Numbered from the stretch's first letter, positions 7,927 to 19,760 are shown. The stretch: 39,323 nt of DNA from an uncultured Reyranella sp. (GCA_937919085.1 CALFRN010000235.1:1-39323); one strand, 5' to 3'. The notes: generated by a model not told the origin, from the sequence alone. Program-made: numbers and translations.

Positions 7927-9459
7927 CTAACGGCGGGTGTTACCCGCGCTCCACTGGCCGGCGCTGGCGAAACGCACAGCTTCTTCCGCCGCGTCGACCA
8001 GGGCACGCGCCTTGAGCACGCTCTCCTGGAACTCTGCCTCAAGGTCGGAGTCGGCGACGACGCCGACGCCCGCCTGGACGTACATCACGTCGTCTTTCAC
8101 CAGCGCCGTGCGCAGCAGGATGCAGGTGTCCATCGAGCCGTTGGCCGCGAAATAGCCGGCGCAGCCTGCGTAGATGCCACGCCGCACCGGCTCGACCTCG
8201 TCGATGATCTCCATCGCCCGTACCTTGGGGGCGCCGGACAGCGTGCCGGCCGGGAATCCGGCCTTCAGCGCGTCGATGGCGTCGAGGCCGTCCTCGATCG
8301 TACCCTCGACGTGGCTGCTGATGTGCTGGAGGCGGCTGTACTTCTCGATGGTGAACTGCTCGACCACCCGGACCGAGCCGATCTTGGCGACCCGGCCGAC
8401 GTCGTTGCGTGCGAGGTCGAGCAGCATCAGATGCTCGGCGTGTTCCTTGGGGTCGGCCAGCAGCTTGTCGGCGAGTTGTCTGTCCTCTTCGGGCGTGGCG
8501 CCGCGCCGGATCGTGCCGGCGAGCGGCCGGATTGTGACGATGTTGTCGCGCAGGCGGACCAGGATCTCGGGGGAGGAGCCCACGATCTGGAAGTCGCCAT
8601 AGTCGAAGAATATCAGGAACGGTGAGGGGTTGATGCGGCGCAGCGACCGGTAAAGCGACAGCGGTGGCAGTCTGAAGGGCAGCGAGAAACGCTGCGACGG
8701 CACGATCTGGAAGGCATCGCCGGCGCGGATGTACTCCTTGCAGGTCTCGACCATCCTCTTGAAGTCGTCCTTCGACATATTGGCCTGCGGCTCGGGCAGG
8801 GCGTCGAGGGCGGCGGCGTCATCTCCGCGGGGGGGAAGCGCGCGTTCGAAATCCGACATCGCGTTGGTCAGCCGCTCTTGCGCGGCTTCGTAGGCTACGC
8901 GGGCACTGACGCCGGGCTGCGGCCACGCCGGCGTGACGAGGGTCACGTTGTCTTCGAGCCGATCGAAAATGCAGATCAGGGTCGGTCGGACCATTATGGC
9001 GTCAGGCAGGTCGATCGGGTCCGGGTTTTCATCCGGCAGACGCTCCATGTCGCGGACCATGTCGTAACCCAGGAAGCCAAACAGGCCCGATGCCATGGGA
9101 GGCAGCCCGGCGGGTAATTCCATCTGGCATTCGCGAATCAGGTGACGCAACGTCTCGAGCGGTCGGCCGTCCAGGGTTTCGAAGGCTTGGGCATTTGTCT
9201 GCGCGCGACGGTTGATTTCGGCTTGGCCCTTGCGACAGCGCCAGATCACGTCCGGCTTGAAGCCGATGATGGAATAGCGGCCCCGCACCGAGCCGCCCTC
9301 GACCGATTCCAGCAGGAAGGAGTTGGCCCGGCCGTCGGCGAGTTTGAGGTAGGCCGACACCGGCGTGTCGAGATCAGCAACCTGTTTGGTCGAAACTACC
9401 TGGGGCCTACCGAAATTGTAGCACGCCGCGAAGGCGTCGAAATCGGGCGAGAGCGACAC
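7927..9459 (-). CDS. trpE: Anthranilate synthase component I
   Basis: This 510-residue protein catalyses chorismate plus glutamine (or ammonia) to anthranilate, the first step of tryptophan synthesis, with TrpG as partner. Seen in the sequence: N-terminal TPVSAYLKLADGRANSFLLESVEGG, a site for tryptophan feedback (the LLES element), and the chorismate-binding domain with GSSPEILVR, RPLAGTIRRGATPEED, LDLARNDVGRV, FPAGTLSGAPKVRAMEII and YAGCAGYF. Length is typical. The start is GTG 9459, 7 bp after ppiD, with no clear Shine-Dalgarno, so translational coupling to ppiD is likely. trpG, trpD and trpC do not follow; the next gene is convergent, with only 3 bp between stops. Confidence 0.96.
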   Translation of the reverse strand: MSLSPDFDAFAACYNFGRPQVVSTKQVADLDTPVSAYLKLADGRANSFLLESVEGGSVRGRYSIIGFKPDVIWRCRKGQAEINRRAQTNAQAFETLDGRPLETLRHLIRECQMELPAGLPPMASGLFGFLGYDMVRDMERLPDENPDPIDLPDAIMVRPTLICIFDRLEDNVTLVTPAWPQPGVSARVAYEAAQERLTNAMSDFERALPPRGDDAAALDALPEPQANMSKDDFKRMVETCKEYIRAGDAFQIVPSQRFSLPFRLPPLSLYRSLRRINPSPFLIFFDYGDFQIVGSSPEILVRLRDNIVTIRPLAGTIRRGATPEEDRQLADKLLADPKEHAEHLMLLDLARNDVGRVAKIGSVRVVEQFTIEKYSRLQHISSHVEGTIEDGLDAIDALKAGFPAGTLSGAPKVRAMEIIDEVEPVRRGIYAGCAGYFAANGSMDTCILLRTALVKDDVMYVQAGVGVVADSDLEAEFQESVLKARALVDAAEEAVRFASAGQWSAGNTRR

Positions 9460-9466
9460 GGTACTG

Positions 9467-11434
9467 CTACTGCTGCTGTTGGGGGCGGAACGCGGCCGCG
9501 AAAGCGGCTTCGTCGACCGTTACACCATACTTGATGCGCAACGCGGCGATGAGTTCCAGGATCAGGTCATTGGCCATCATGGTGTCGAGCTGCTTGCCGA
9601 AGCGATCGAGTGCTTCCTTCTCCTTGGCAAGGTCGGGCGGCTCAATCTGTTGCAGGCGAACGATGACGTTACCCTCCGCAGTGCGTACCGACTGAGTTTT
9701 GCCGGGCGCCAGTTTGAAGAGCTCCAAGACAACCGGCTGACTGAGGTAATTGCCGGCGTCGGCTTCGAAGCGGGTCACCGGCTTGGCGGTGCGAAGCTCG
9801 AGTCCGAGATCCTTGGCGATGGTGGCCAAGTTGGTGCCTGCTTCGGCCTTGTCGACCTCCGCCTTAACCTTGGCGTCGGCAAGCTTGCGCCTCTCTTCAC
9901 TTTGCCATGCCTCGACGACCTTGGGCTCGACCTCGGCAAGTGTAGGGATGCGGGCAGGCGTAATGCGGTCCGTCCGCACGATGAAGTATTCGCCGCGCTG
10001 GGTCTCGAGGAGTTCGCTCTCGGCACTTTCACGTGTCGCAAAGGCTGCCTGGACCAGTTCGGCCGCCGCCGGGCCGATGACGACCTGCTTGCCTGCAGGA
10101 TCGACGCCGCGGGCATCGACGTTCTCGTAGGTCTTGATCTTGACGCCGAGGTCCTCGGCGGCGGCCTTCATCGACTGGGTCTTGCCCAGTACGCGCTCGA
10201 AATCGGTCACCAGCCTGATCAGGAGATCCGGCGCCTGCTGCGCCCTCATCTCCGTCTCGAGCTTCTCCTTGACGTCATCGAACGACACCGCTGTGCCAGG
10301 CTCGATGCTGTTGATACGTATAATATGCCAGCCGAGTGGCGACTGGATCGGCGCCGGCGCGATTCCGCTACCAAGATCGAAGATGCCATCGGCCAGCGGC
10401 CCCGGCGGAAGCTCCTTCTTGGTGACCGGGCCGAGCTTTATGACGCCATCGGCGCTGCCCATGACCTCCTTGGTGGCATCCTCGAGCGATTTTCCGCCGC
10501 TCGCAGCGGCGATGATGGCCCTGGCCTTGGATTCGCTGTCGACCATGGCCTGATCGACGTCGCGCTTCTCCGGCGTGCCGAACTCGGCGGCTCGAGCCGT
10601 GTATTCCTGCTTCACTTGCTCGGGTGACACCGAAACCTGCGGCAGGATGTCGTCGACCGTAAGCATGACGTACGAGAAGGCACGGTACTCGGGAATCTGG
10701 AACTTGGCCTTATTGGCTTCGAAGTAGCCGCCAAGTTGCTCGGCCGTGGGCTTGGGCACGTCGACGACGATGGAGTCGGGAACATAGATTGTCTCGGCGA
10801 CGCGCCTTTCGCTCTCGGCGCGGAAGATGTCATCACGCATTGATGTGGGCGAGAGGCCGTCGCTGCGCACCACGGCGAAAAGCTGGCCGGCGGCGATCTC
10901 ACGACGCGTATCGGAAACGAACTGCGCCTCGCCGATGCGCGCCTGCTGCAGGCGGCTCCGGAACAGCAGGGGGTCGAACGATCCGCCAGTGCCTTGGAAA
11001 GCGGGATTTCGGGCAATGGCGGCCTGGATCTCGGCATCGCTGACCGTCAGGCCGAATTGCTCGATGGCGTGATCGAGCACCGCGCGCTGGATCACTTCTT
11101 CAAGGGCCCGAATGTGAAGTCCGAAACGCAAAGCCTGTTCCGGCTCCGGACGCTGTCCGGTTTGGCGCTGGATTGCTTCGAGCTGGCGGTTGAACTGGTC
11201 CCGGACTTCAGTGACCGAAACCGGCGTGCCGCCGACCCAACCGTAAAGGGGAATACGAGTGCCGCCGACGTGGGCCACTTCGCTACTGCGCCCGTCGGTT
11301 CGGAGCATGTCGCCGATGCCCCAGAATGCGAAGCTGACGATCAGCGCGCCGAAGAGCAGAAACAGGACGATAAAACGAGCGAATTTGCGGAATTGATTCA
11401 CGGAGCCGGCGGGGTTTTCTTGACGGGGCGCCAT
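9467..11434 (-). CDS. ppiD: Periplasmic folding chaperone, PpiD-like peptidyl-prolyl isomerase
   Basis: The predicted 655-residue protein has a short cytoplasmic N-terminus, a single membrane anchor ([25 protein letters not shown], about residues 16-40), a SurA_N-like chaperone domain, one recognisable parvulin-type domain (around residues 250-380, ending [16 protein letters not shown]), and a long C-terminal region. PpiD assists outer-membrane and periplasmic proteins leaving the Sec translocon. The parvulin core lacks the usual RHI start (KRDVDQAMV instead), so isomerase activity may be absent, as in E. coli PpiD. It ends in four Gln codons. ATG 11434 is chosen for the anchor position; ATG 11452 and GTG 11503 are alternatives. 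It lies upstream of trpE and divergent to tpiA. Confidence 0.9.
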   Translation of the reverse strand: MAPRQENPAGSVNQFRKFARFIVLFLLFGALIVSFAFWGIGDMLRTDGRSSEVAHVGGTRIPLYGWVGGTPVSVTEVRDQFNRQLEAIQRQTGQRPEPEQALRFGLHIRALEEVIQRAVLDHAIEQFGLTVSDAEIQAAIARNPAFQGTGGSFDPLLFRSRLQQARIGEAQFVSDTRREIAAGQLFAVVRSDGLSPTSMRDDIFRAESERRVAETIYVPDSIVVDVPKPTAEQLGGYFEANKAKFQIPEYRAFSYVMLTVDDILPQVSVSPEQVKQEYTARAAEFGTPEKRDVDQAMVDSESKARAIIAAASGGKSLEDATKEVMGSADGVIKLGPVTKKELPPGPLADGIFDLGSGIAPAPIQSPLGWHIIRINSIEPGTAVSFDDVKEKLETEMRAQQAPDLLIRLVTDFERVLGKTQSMKAAAEDLGVKIKTYENVDARGVDPAGKQVVIGPAAAELVQAAFATRESAESELLETQRGEYFIVRTDRITPARIPTLAEVEPKVVEAWQSEERRKLADAKVKAEVDKAEAGTNLATIAKDLGLELRTAKPVTRFEADAGNYLSQPVVLELFKLAPGKTQSVRTAEGNVIVRLQQIEPPDLAKEKEALDRFGKQLDTMMANDLILELIAALRIKYGVTVDEAAFAAAFRPQQQQ

Positions 11435-11473
11435 GCCTACCACCGGCCTCATTGGCAGGCAACTAACGGGACT

Positions 11474-11502
11474 TTGACCGTTAACACTGGTGCCGGTAGA
11501 CA
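11474..11502 (+). promoter_or_regulatory. Candidate sigma-70 promoter for tpiA
   Basis: TTGACC (11474-11479) and TAGACA (11497-11502) are 17 bp apart, placing transcription start near 11509 and leaving room for the GAGGA Shine-Dalgarno. A dyad TAACGG/CCGTTA (11464-11469 and 11478-11483) overlaps the -35 box. The -10 match is only moderate. Confidence 0.35.
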
Positions 11503-11530
11503 CGCCACAATACGAATCGCGAGGAACCGC

Positions 11531-12286
11531 ATGCCACGTTCGAGACGCCCGCTAATTGCCGGAAACTGGAAGATGAACGGACTGCGCGGCGACTCCTTGG
11601 CTTTGGCCAAAGGCGTTGCCGACGGTGTGAAATCGGCCGGATGGAGCGACCGCGAGATATTGATCTGTCCGCCGGCGACTCTAACTCTCGCTGTTGCAGA
11701 AGCGATAAGAGGGAGTGGGGCCCTAGTTGGTGGCCAGAATTGCCACGCCAGCGCCAGCGGCGCTCATACCGGCGATATATCGGCCGAGATGCTGCGAGAT
11801 GCCGGGGCGAGTCATGTGATTGTCGGCCATTCCGAGCGGCGTGCAGACTGTGGCGAAAGCAACGCCATGGTGCTTGCCAAGGTTGAAGCCGCGTGGCGGG
11901 CAGATTTGCTGCCGATCCTCTGCATCGGCGAAACCCTGGCCGAGCGCGAGGCAGGCCGGACGCTCGCGGTCCTGGAGGGACAGTTGAGGAATTGTGTGCC
12001 CGGTGAGGCGACGGCGGCGAAGCTTGTGGTCGCTTACGAGCCGATCTGGGCAATCGGCACAGGCAAGACGCCTACGTTGGCGGAAGTCTCTGCAACGCAT
12101 GCCTTTGTTCGGCAGATCATGACAACACTGGTGCCCGACGCCACGTCGCTCCGGTTGCTCTATGGTGGGTCCGTGAAGGGCAACAACGCCGGTGAACTGT
12201 TGGCCGCAGGGGACGTAGACGGTGCCCTGGTCGGCGGCGCCAGCCTGAAGGCCGATGAATTTTTGGCTATCGCCAAGGCCGCCTAA
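11531..12286 (+). CDS. tpiA: Triose-phosphate isomerase
   Basis: This 251-residue enzyme interconverts dihydroxyacetone phosphate and glyceraldehyde-3-phosphate in glycolysis and gluconeogenesis. All signature elements are present: Lys14 in AGNWKMNG, the catalytic His in VIVGHSERR, the catalytic Glu in [14 protein letters not shown] (flexible loop), and the phosphate-binding [16 protein letters not shown] and [13 protein letters not shown] 11531 has GAGGA at suitable spacing. It is divergent from ppiD and is followed by secG after 52 bp. Confidence 0.97.
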   Translation: MPRSRRPLIAGNWKMNGLRGDSLALAKGVADGVKSAGWSDREILICPPATLTLAVAEAIRGSGALVGGQNCHASASGAHTGDISAEMLRDAGASHVIVGHSERRADCGESNAMVLAKVEAAWRADLLPILCIGETLAEREAGRTLAVLEGQLRNCVPGEATAAKLVVAYEPIWAIGTGKTPTLAEVSATHAFVRQIMTTLVPDATSLRLLYGGSVKGNNAGELLAAGDVDGALVGGASLKADEFLAIAKAA

Positions 12287-12338
12287 AGGGGCTAGAAGCG
12301 CCCGCTTGGCGGACATCCTTATCTAGCCCTGGACAATA

Positions 12339-12698
12339 ATGGACGCGGTACGAGGCTTTTTGCAAGATTGGCGACTGGTGTTGCTGATCATATTTGTCGG
12401 CGTAACAGTCGCAATGATCGTCGTTATCCTGCTCCAGCGCAGTGAAGGCGGCGGCCTTGGCATGGGCCGGACCGACGCACTGTTCTCGGTACGCGGCCAG
12501 ACGAATGTGCTGTCGCGGCTGACGGCGATTTTCGCCACCATCTTCTTTGCACTCAGCCTTCTGATGGCCTGGAGCATGACCGACTCTCGCCGGAGTGCGA
12601 AATCCATCATGGACAGCCTGCCGACCGGGCAGAGCGCGCCGGCAATGCCTGGCGGCACGGCGCCTTCACCCGGTCTACCGACTGCGCCTACCCGCTAA
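12339..12698 (+). CDS. secG: Protein translocase subunit SecG
   Basis: The predicted 119-residue protein has two transmembrane segments (about residues 12-34 and 59-82) separated by the conserved cytoplasmic loop LLQRSEGGGLGMG. A hydrophilic Pro/Ala/Gly/Thr-rich tail follows, as is common in alphaproteobacteria. SecG associates with SecYE in the inner membrane and stimulates SecA-driven protein export. The start has only a weak Shine-Dalgarno. It sits between tpiA and pyrG, a common alphaproteobacterial arrangement. Confidence 0.95.
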   Translation: MDAVRGFLQDWRLVLLIIFVGVTVAMIVVILLQRSEGGGLGMGRTDALFSVRGQTNVLSRLTAIFATIFFALSLLMAWSMTDSRRSAKSIMDSLPTGQSAPAMPGGTAPSPGLPTAPTR

Positions 12699-12757
12699 AC
12701 GCTCGGCGCGGGGCTCGGAATTGGCGGCCACCCTGCGGAATGGCTTCCGGGGGATGA

Positions 12758-14434
<1,677 letters not shown>

Positions 14435-14498
14435 GCGGGAAGGGGATTCCGTCCTGCTGGTCGCATTTCGGTCATGTTTTCAAGCTCAATATCGCGGT

Positions 14499-15272
14499 AT
14501 GATCCGCACCGTCCTCCTTGTTCTATTCGCCGCTGCAACACTGCTGTCGGGCACGTCAGGCGCCGGGGCGCAGCCGGCGGCCCAATCGCCCTATGGCAAG
14601 GCCGAACGGCGAGACCCCCTGTTCTTGCGCTTCAGCGACATGGCGGACCGCCACTGGGTCAATACCGAGACGATGGCGTCCAGCCACAAGGTCGTCGCGG
14701 TACCCATGCCGCGCCAATGCGCATTCCTCTATGCCGATGCCTACACGAAGGGGCAGCAGAGCGAGAGCGAAGTGCAGGAGACCGCGCTGTCCAAATGCAA
14801 TCGCCATCTCGCCGAACTGGGCCCGCTCGGCGAAAACTACAACGTGAACTGTCAGTGCAAGGTGGTGATCAGCGACGATACCTATGTCGTGCCGCGCGAT
14901 ACCTTGCCCGCCGAGTCCTACGGTCCAGCTTCGATCTTCTATCGCGACGACCGTGGCAATGTCGCGCGCCTGAACGGCGTTGCTCAATACGGCGCGCTGA
15001 TCGGGCGTGATCGCTCCGTTACCTTCACGGTCGAGAATGTCCGAGCCGAGCCGGTCTGCGACGGTACATTCACCAACGAAAGGCCGGGCAGCGGGAGGTT
15101 CTCGCTTTCGTGCTTCGGCGGCAAGTTCAGCGGCAATGGCAGCTATGAAATGAAGCCGGGAGATCCGAACGACCACATCGTCGCCCGAGGTCAGACGTCG
15201 CGCGGCCTGCCGGTCGTGCTGGTGATCGGGCTGCCGGCGCAGCTTGCGGCCGGGACCTACGGCGGCATCTAG
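14499..15272 (+). CDS. Secreted cysteine-containing protein of unknown function
   Basis: I do not recognise a family. The 257-residue product starts with a clear signal peptide (MIRTVLLVLFAAATLLSGTSGAGA, probable cleavage before QPAAQ). The mature part has six Cys, in RQCAF, SKCNRH, NVNCQCKV, EPVCDGT and LSCFGG, a number consistent with disulfides in the periplasm. Its second half (DGTFTNERPGSGRFSLSCFGGKFSGNGSYE) looks beta-rich. ATG 14499 is chosen because it begins the signal peptide. The next gene starts one base after its stop (TAG-G-ATG), so the two are co-translated and may act together. Confidence 0.75.
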   Translation: MIRTVLLVLFAAATLLSGTSGAGAQPAAQSPYGKAERRDPLFLRFSDMADRHWVNTETMASSHKVVAVPMPRQCAFLYADAYTKGQQSESEVQETALSKCNRHLAELGPLGENYNVNCQCKVVISDDTYVVPRDTLPAESYGPASIFYRDDRGNVARLNGVAQYGALIGRDRSVTFTVENVRAEPVCDGTFTNERPGSGRFSLSCFGGKFSGNGSYEMKPGDPNDHIVARGQTSRGLPVVLVIGLPAQLAAGTYGGI

Positions 15273-15273
15273 G

Positions 15274-16167
15274 ATGCGACGCGCGCTCCTCCTCCTGGGC
15301 TTTGCCGCCCTTCTACCGGGTTCGGCACTCGGGCAGAGTGCCAGCGAGGTTGAACGCTGCTTCCAGAATCCCGCAGGATGCGCGGCAGGTGGAGCTGCGC
15401 CTGCACAGGGACCAACTGCCGCCGGGGCTCCCACCCCAGCTACTCGGCCAGCGGCACCGGATTATGCGAGCGTCCTGCAGAGGCCGGACGTCGACCGCAA
15501 GCGCATCCAGGAATCGCTGCGCACGCTCGACAAGTATAACGGTCCGATCGACGGCGATCTGCAATCTGAAGCAACCAGAAAAGCAATCGGCGACTGGCAG
15601 AAAGGCCACGGCGCCGCAGCTGTCGGCAAGCTGACGCCGGCCGAAGTGGAACAGCTCAATGCCGAGGCATCCAAGGCACCGATCCGACGGATCGAACCGG
15701 CTACCCGGAATGCGTCGACGCCCGCTCAGCCCTCCAATGCCGAGACACTGAAGGCGCTTGAGGCCAAGCGGGCCGAGCGCCGCAAGGCCGCTGAACCGAA
15801 GGCCGAGGCGGCCGCACAATCGCTAGTCAGCGATCTCAAGGCCTATGTCGCCGCCGACGGCAAGGGCGTGGTGGGCGAACAGTTTGACACCTTCGCCAAA
15901 TGGTATGCCGACAACAAGGCGGCCGGCCGCAGGGTGGGGGTGATTACGCCTCTCATCGACGACTATGGCGATGGCAAGTCAGGAGCTGCTGCAACGGCAG
16001 AGGTCAGGTTCGACACGAAGCAGGGCCCCAATGCATTTCCGCAATGTCTCGTCTTCGCCTGGATCGAAGCGACACCGCGGCGGAACACTCAGGCATTTTC
16101 ATGCGACGATGTCGCCGCCGTCGAAAAATGGAAGACCGAGCAGTCGCTGAGGAGTGCCTGGCGGTAG
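15274..16167 (+). CDS. Secreted peptidoglycan-binding-like domain protein
   Basis: The 297-residue protein has a signal peptide (MRRALLLLGFAALLPGSALG, cleavage near QSASEV) and an Ala/Pro/Thr-rich linker. A segment at about residues 72-130 (RIQESLRTLDKYNGPIDGDLQSEATRKAIGDWQKGHG) fits the PG_binding_1 pattern. It is followed by a Lys/Glu/Ala-rich coiled-coil-like stretch and a C-terminal domain of unknown family with Cys in FPQCLVF and FSCDDV. The peptidoglycan-binding motif suggests a periplasmic, cell-wall-associated role; no catalytic motif is visible. It is translationally coupled to the preceding secreted protein. The pair occupies the pyrG-eno interval, where kdsA is often found in alphaproteobacteria. 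Confidence 0.75.
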   Translation: MRRALLLLGFAALLPGSALGQSASEVERCFQNPAGCAAGGAAPAQGPTAAGAPTPATRPAAPDYASVLQRPDVDRKRIQESLRTLDKYNGPIDGDLQSEATRKAIGDWQKGHGAAAVGKLTPAEVEQLNAEASKAPIRRIEPATRNASTPAQPSNAETLKALEAKRAERRKAAEPKAEAAAQSLVSDLKAYVAADGKGVVGEQFDTFAKWYADNKAAGRRVGVITPLIDDYGDGKSGAAATAEVRFDTKQGPNAFPQCLVFAWIEATPRRNTQAFSCDDVAAVEKWKTEQSLRSAWR

Positions 16168-16222
16168 CTCCCGATACCGACCGATCGCGCCGGCCTCGGC
16201 GTCACTTGCTCCGCATCGGGCA

Positions 16223-16241
16223 CGCGGCTAGAGAGGCCGCG
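16223..16241 (+). other. Short hairpin just upstream of eno
   Basis: CGCGGC and GCCGCG (6-bp stem) flank a seven-base loop, TAGAGAG. The stem lies 21 bp before the eno ATG and has no T-tract. It could be a leader structure or a weak terminator of the secreted-protein pair. Confidence 0.3.
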
Positions 16242-16247
16242 CCCTAA

Positions 16248-17540
<1,293 letters not shown>

Positions 17541-17544
17541 CATA

Positions 17545-17563
17545 TAGTTGACGAAGTCAACTA
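17545..17563. promoter_or_regulatory. Palindromic operator for the MarR-GNAT gene
   Basis: TAGTTGAC, GAA, GTCAACTA form a perfect inverted repeat with 8-bp arms centred 46 bp before the start codon. A further TTGAC half-site lies at 17569-17573. The form and position are typical of a MarR-family dimer site, so autoregulation by the next gene is the likely reading. Confidence 0.65.
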
Positions 17564-17599
17564 ATTGATTGACTGTGGCAACCTTCTTGGGAGGTCGCC

Positions 17600-18529
17600 A
17601 TGGCAAGGTCCACGCTTGCATCTCGCATCGAGGCAGTGCGCCGGTTCTCGCGCTTCTACACCCGTCGTATCGGCGTGCTCGAGGAAACCCTGCTGCACAG
17701 CCCGTTCACGCTACCCGAGGGGCGGCTGGTCTACGAGATCGCCAACCGCGACCAGCCAACGGCACAGGAACTGTGCCGCGATCTGGCACTCGATCCGGGT
17801 TACGTCAGCCGCATGCTGCAGGGTCTGCAGCGGCGGGGATGCGTTGCCCGCCGACAGTCGGTGAAGGACAGGCGTGAGACCAAGCTTACGCTGACGGCCA
17901 AAGGCCAGCGCCTGTGGGGCGCCATGAATGAGCGGTCGCGCCAGGACATCGCGGACCTGCTGGCCGGCCTGCCCAGCGCCCGGCAGGAGAAGCTGGTGGC
18001 GGCACTCGAGACCATCGAGAAGCTACTGGACGAGCCGCCGGAAAAGCGAGCGCCCTTCACCTTGCGGCCGCACCAGCCTGGCGACATGGGTTGGATCATC
18101 CGCCGCCAAACCCAGCTCTATGCCACCGAGTTTGGCTGGGACGGCAGCTTCGAGGCCCTGTTGGCCGACATCGCGGGCAAGTTCATCGCGAAGTTTGATC
18201 CCAACCGGGAGAATTGCTGGCTCGCCGAGCGCAATGGCGAGATCGCTGGCTCGGTATTCCTGGTCAAGGCCGGCAAGACCACCGGCCAGCTCCGAATGCT
18301 CTATGTCGAGCCGTCGGCACGCGGTCTCGGAATCGGCCAGGCGCTGGTCCAAGCCTGCATCGATGATGCCCGGGCCAAAGGCTACCGGAAATTGATCCTG
18401 TGGACCAACGACATCCTGGTCTCGGCCCGCAAGATCTATATCGCGGCGGGCTTCCAGCTTGTGAAGCAGGAGCGCCACAACAGCTTCGGCAAGAAGCTAG
18501 TCGGACAGTACTGGTCGCTCGATCTGTGA
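17600..18529 (+). CDS. MarR-family regulator fused to a GNAT acetyltransferase
   Basis: The 309-residue protein has two domains. Residues 1-145 or so form a MarR winged helix (helix-turn-helix around QPTAQELCRDLALDPGYVSRMLQGL, wing with VKDRRETKLTLTAKG). Residues 150-309 form a GNAT domain with the acetyl-CoA pyrophosphate loop in RMLYVEPSARGLGIGQALVQ and a C-terminal ARKIYIAAGFQL. MarR-GNAT fusions are known, but the acetylated substrates are mostly unknown. The strong GGGAGGT Shine-Dalgarno supports ATG 17600. A perfect palindrome upstream suggests autoregulation. The stop overlaps the GTG start of the exporter gene, so the two are translationally coupled. Confidence 0.9.
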   Translation: MARSTLASRIEAVRRFSRFYTRRIGVLEETLLHSPFTLPEGRLVYEIANRDQPTAQELCRDLALDPGYVSRMLQGLQRRGCVARRQSVKDRRETKLTLTAKGQRLWGAMNERSRQDIADLLAGLPSARQEKLVAALETIEKLLDEPPEKRAPFTLRPHQPGDMGWIIRRQTQLYATEFGWDGSFEALLADIAGKFIAKFDPNRENCWLAERNGEIAGSVFLVKAGKTTGQLRMLYVEPSARGLGIGQALVQACIDDARAKGYRKLILWTNDILVSARKIYIAAGFQLVKQERHNSFGKKLVGQYWSLDL

Positions 18530-19401
18530 CTGCCGGGCCTCTTTGGGCGGCTGCGGGAACGGGGATCCAAGTCGGTGCCGCGATAGTCGCGACTCGCTAT
18601 GTCGTCGATGCGGCCGGCCCGTCGTCGCTGGGCTTCCTGCGCTATCTCGTCGGCCTGCTGTGCCTTGCACCGGCGCTCTTGCTGGCGCCGTGGAAGCACA
18701 TCGCCGCGCGCGACATGCTTCCGATCGGATTGCTCGGTGTCGGGCAGTTCGGCTTATTGATCGTGCTGCTCAATTATTCGCTGCTCCACCTTCCGGTCGC
18801 CCGGGCATCGCTGTTATTCGCGACATTTCCGCTGATGACGATGTTTCTTTCGGCGTGCCTTGGCCGGGAGGAAATGACCAGGCACAAGATGGTCGGCTCG
18901 CTGATCGCATTCATGGGCGTGGCGATTACCCTAGGCGGCGCGGCCCTCGCGCCCGACGGGCGACAAGGTTCGACTTTGTTCGGGACTCTGGCAGCTCTCG
19001 GCGCGGCATTTTGTGGTGCCGTTTGCTCGGTTTTCTATCGTCCCTATGTCGCTCGCTATTCGACGTTGCACGTGACTGCCTTTGCCATGCTCGCGGCCGT
19101 CGCGATGCTGGGAGGACTGGCAGCAGAAGAAGGCCTGTTCATCTCGGTGCCGCGTTTCACCTTGGGCGAAGGCTTGGCGATCGCCTTCATCGGTGTTTCC
19201 AGTGGTGTCGGATTCTTTTCGTGGGTCTATGCGCTTGGCAATGCGCCGCCAACCCAGGTCAGCATGTTCCTGTCGCTCAGCCCGCTAACTGCGGTAATTG
19301 GCAGTGCCATGCTGCTCGGCGAAAACCCGCCGCTCACGGCATTGGTCGGCCTTGTCGCGGTCTCGGGGGGGCTATGGGTGGCGCTAAGGCCCTCCAGCTA
19401 A
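18526..19401 (+). CDS. EamA/DMT-family transporter
   Basis: The 291-residue membrane protein has about ten hydrophobic segments arranged as two EamA repeats. The first contains SSLGFLRYLVGLLCLAPALLL and LLNYSLLHLPVARASLLFATFPLMT. The second contains GFFSWVYALGNAPPTQVSMFLSLSPLTAVIGSAMLLGE, the repeat equivalent. DMT proteins usually export amino acids, metabolites or drugs across the inner membrane. The start GTG 18526 overlaps the TGA of the MarR-GNAT gene (GTGA). I infer a small module in which the regulator senses, or its acetyltransferase modifies, a compound that this pump exports. The substrate cannot be read from the sequence. Confidence 0.88.
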   Translation: MTAGPLWAAAGTGIQVGAAIVATRYVVDAAGPSSLGFLRYLVGLLCLAPALLLAPWKHIAARDMLPIGLLGVGQFGLLIVLLNYSLLHLPVARASLLFATFPLMTMFLSACLGREEMTRHKMVGSLIAFMGVAITLGGAALAPDGRQGSTLFGTLAALGAAFCGAVCSVFYRPYVARYSTLHVTAFAMLAAVAMLGGLAAEEGLFISVPRFTLGEGLAIAFIGVSSGVGFFSWVYALGNAPPTQVSMFLSLSPLTAVIGSAMLLGENPPLTALVGLVAVSGGLWVALRPSS

Positions 19402-19424
19402 ACGAAAATTCTTGACTTTCGGCC

Positions 19425-19467
19425 ACAACATATTGCCATATGACGTCAGGAATACGGCATATGTTGT
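19425..19467 (+). promoter_or_regulatory. Hairpin across the ftsB translation start
   Basis: The arm at 19425-19437 is complementary to 19456-19467 over twelve pairs with one bulged base. The 18-base loop holds the AGGAA Shine-Dalgarno, and the ATG at 19461 lies in the right arm. It could gate translation as RNA, or be a dyad site as DNA. Confidence 0.45.
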
Positions 19468-19760
19468 TGAGACCACGTCAGATTCTAGCTCCAATCGTCT
19501 TCGCGACGGTGTTTGGCTATTTTGGCTATCACCTCGTGAATGGCGACCGCGGTCTGTTGGCCATGGCTTACCTGCAACGTGAAGTACTGGTCGCCGAGCA
19601 GAACCTTGCCGAAGCCGAAGCAACGCGAAAGATCTGGGAGCGGCGGGTCGGCGCGCTTCGCAACCAGAGTCTCGATCCGGACATGTTGGACGAGCGCGCG
19701 CGCATGTTGCTGAATTTCGCACGCAAGGACGACACCATCATCTTCACGCCGACTCGCTGA
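19461..19760 (+). CDS. ftsB: Septum formation initiator FtsB/DivIC-like protein
   Basis: The 99-residue bitopic protein has one N-terminal transmembrane segment (about residues 6-26, ILAPIVFATVFGYFGYHLV), the NGDRGLLA motif common in alphaproteobacterial homologues, and a periplasmic coiled coil (LQREVLVAEQNLAEAEATRKIWERRVGALR). It ends in LDERARMLLNFARKDDTIIF. FtsB joins FtsL and FtsQ in the divisome to activate septal wall synthesis. ATG 19461 has AGGAA upstream and gives the family's usual N-terminus; ATG 19440 would add seven residues without a Shine-Dalgarno. Lying upstream of pdhA is common in this class. Confidence 0.9.
   Translation: MLLRPRQILAPIVFATVFGYFGYHLVNGDRGLLAMAYLQREVLVAEQNLAEAEATRKIWERRVGALRNQSLDPDMLDERARMLLNFARKDDTIIFTPTR

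Noticed and set aside
9461-9484. CTG/CTA trinucleotide run at the end of ppiD
   Set aside because: Only four Gln codons; too short and imperfect to call a functional microsatellite.
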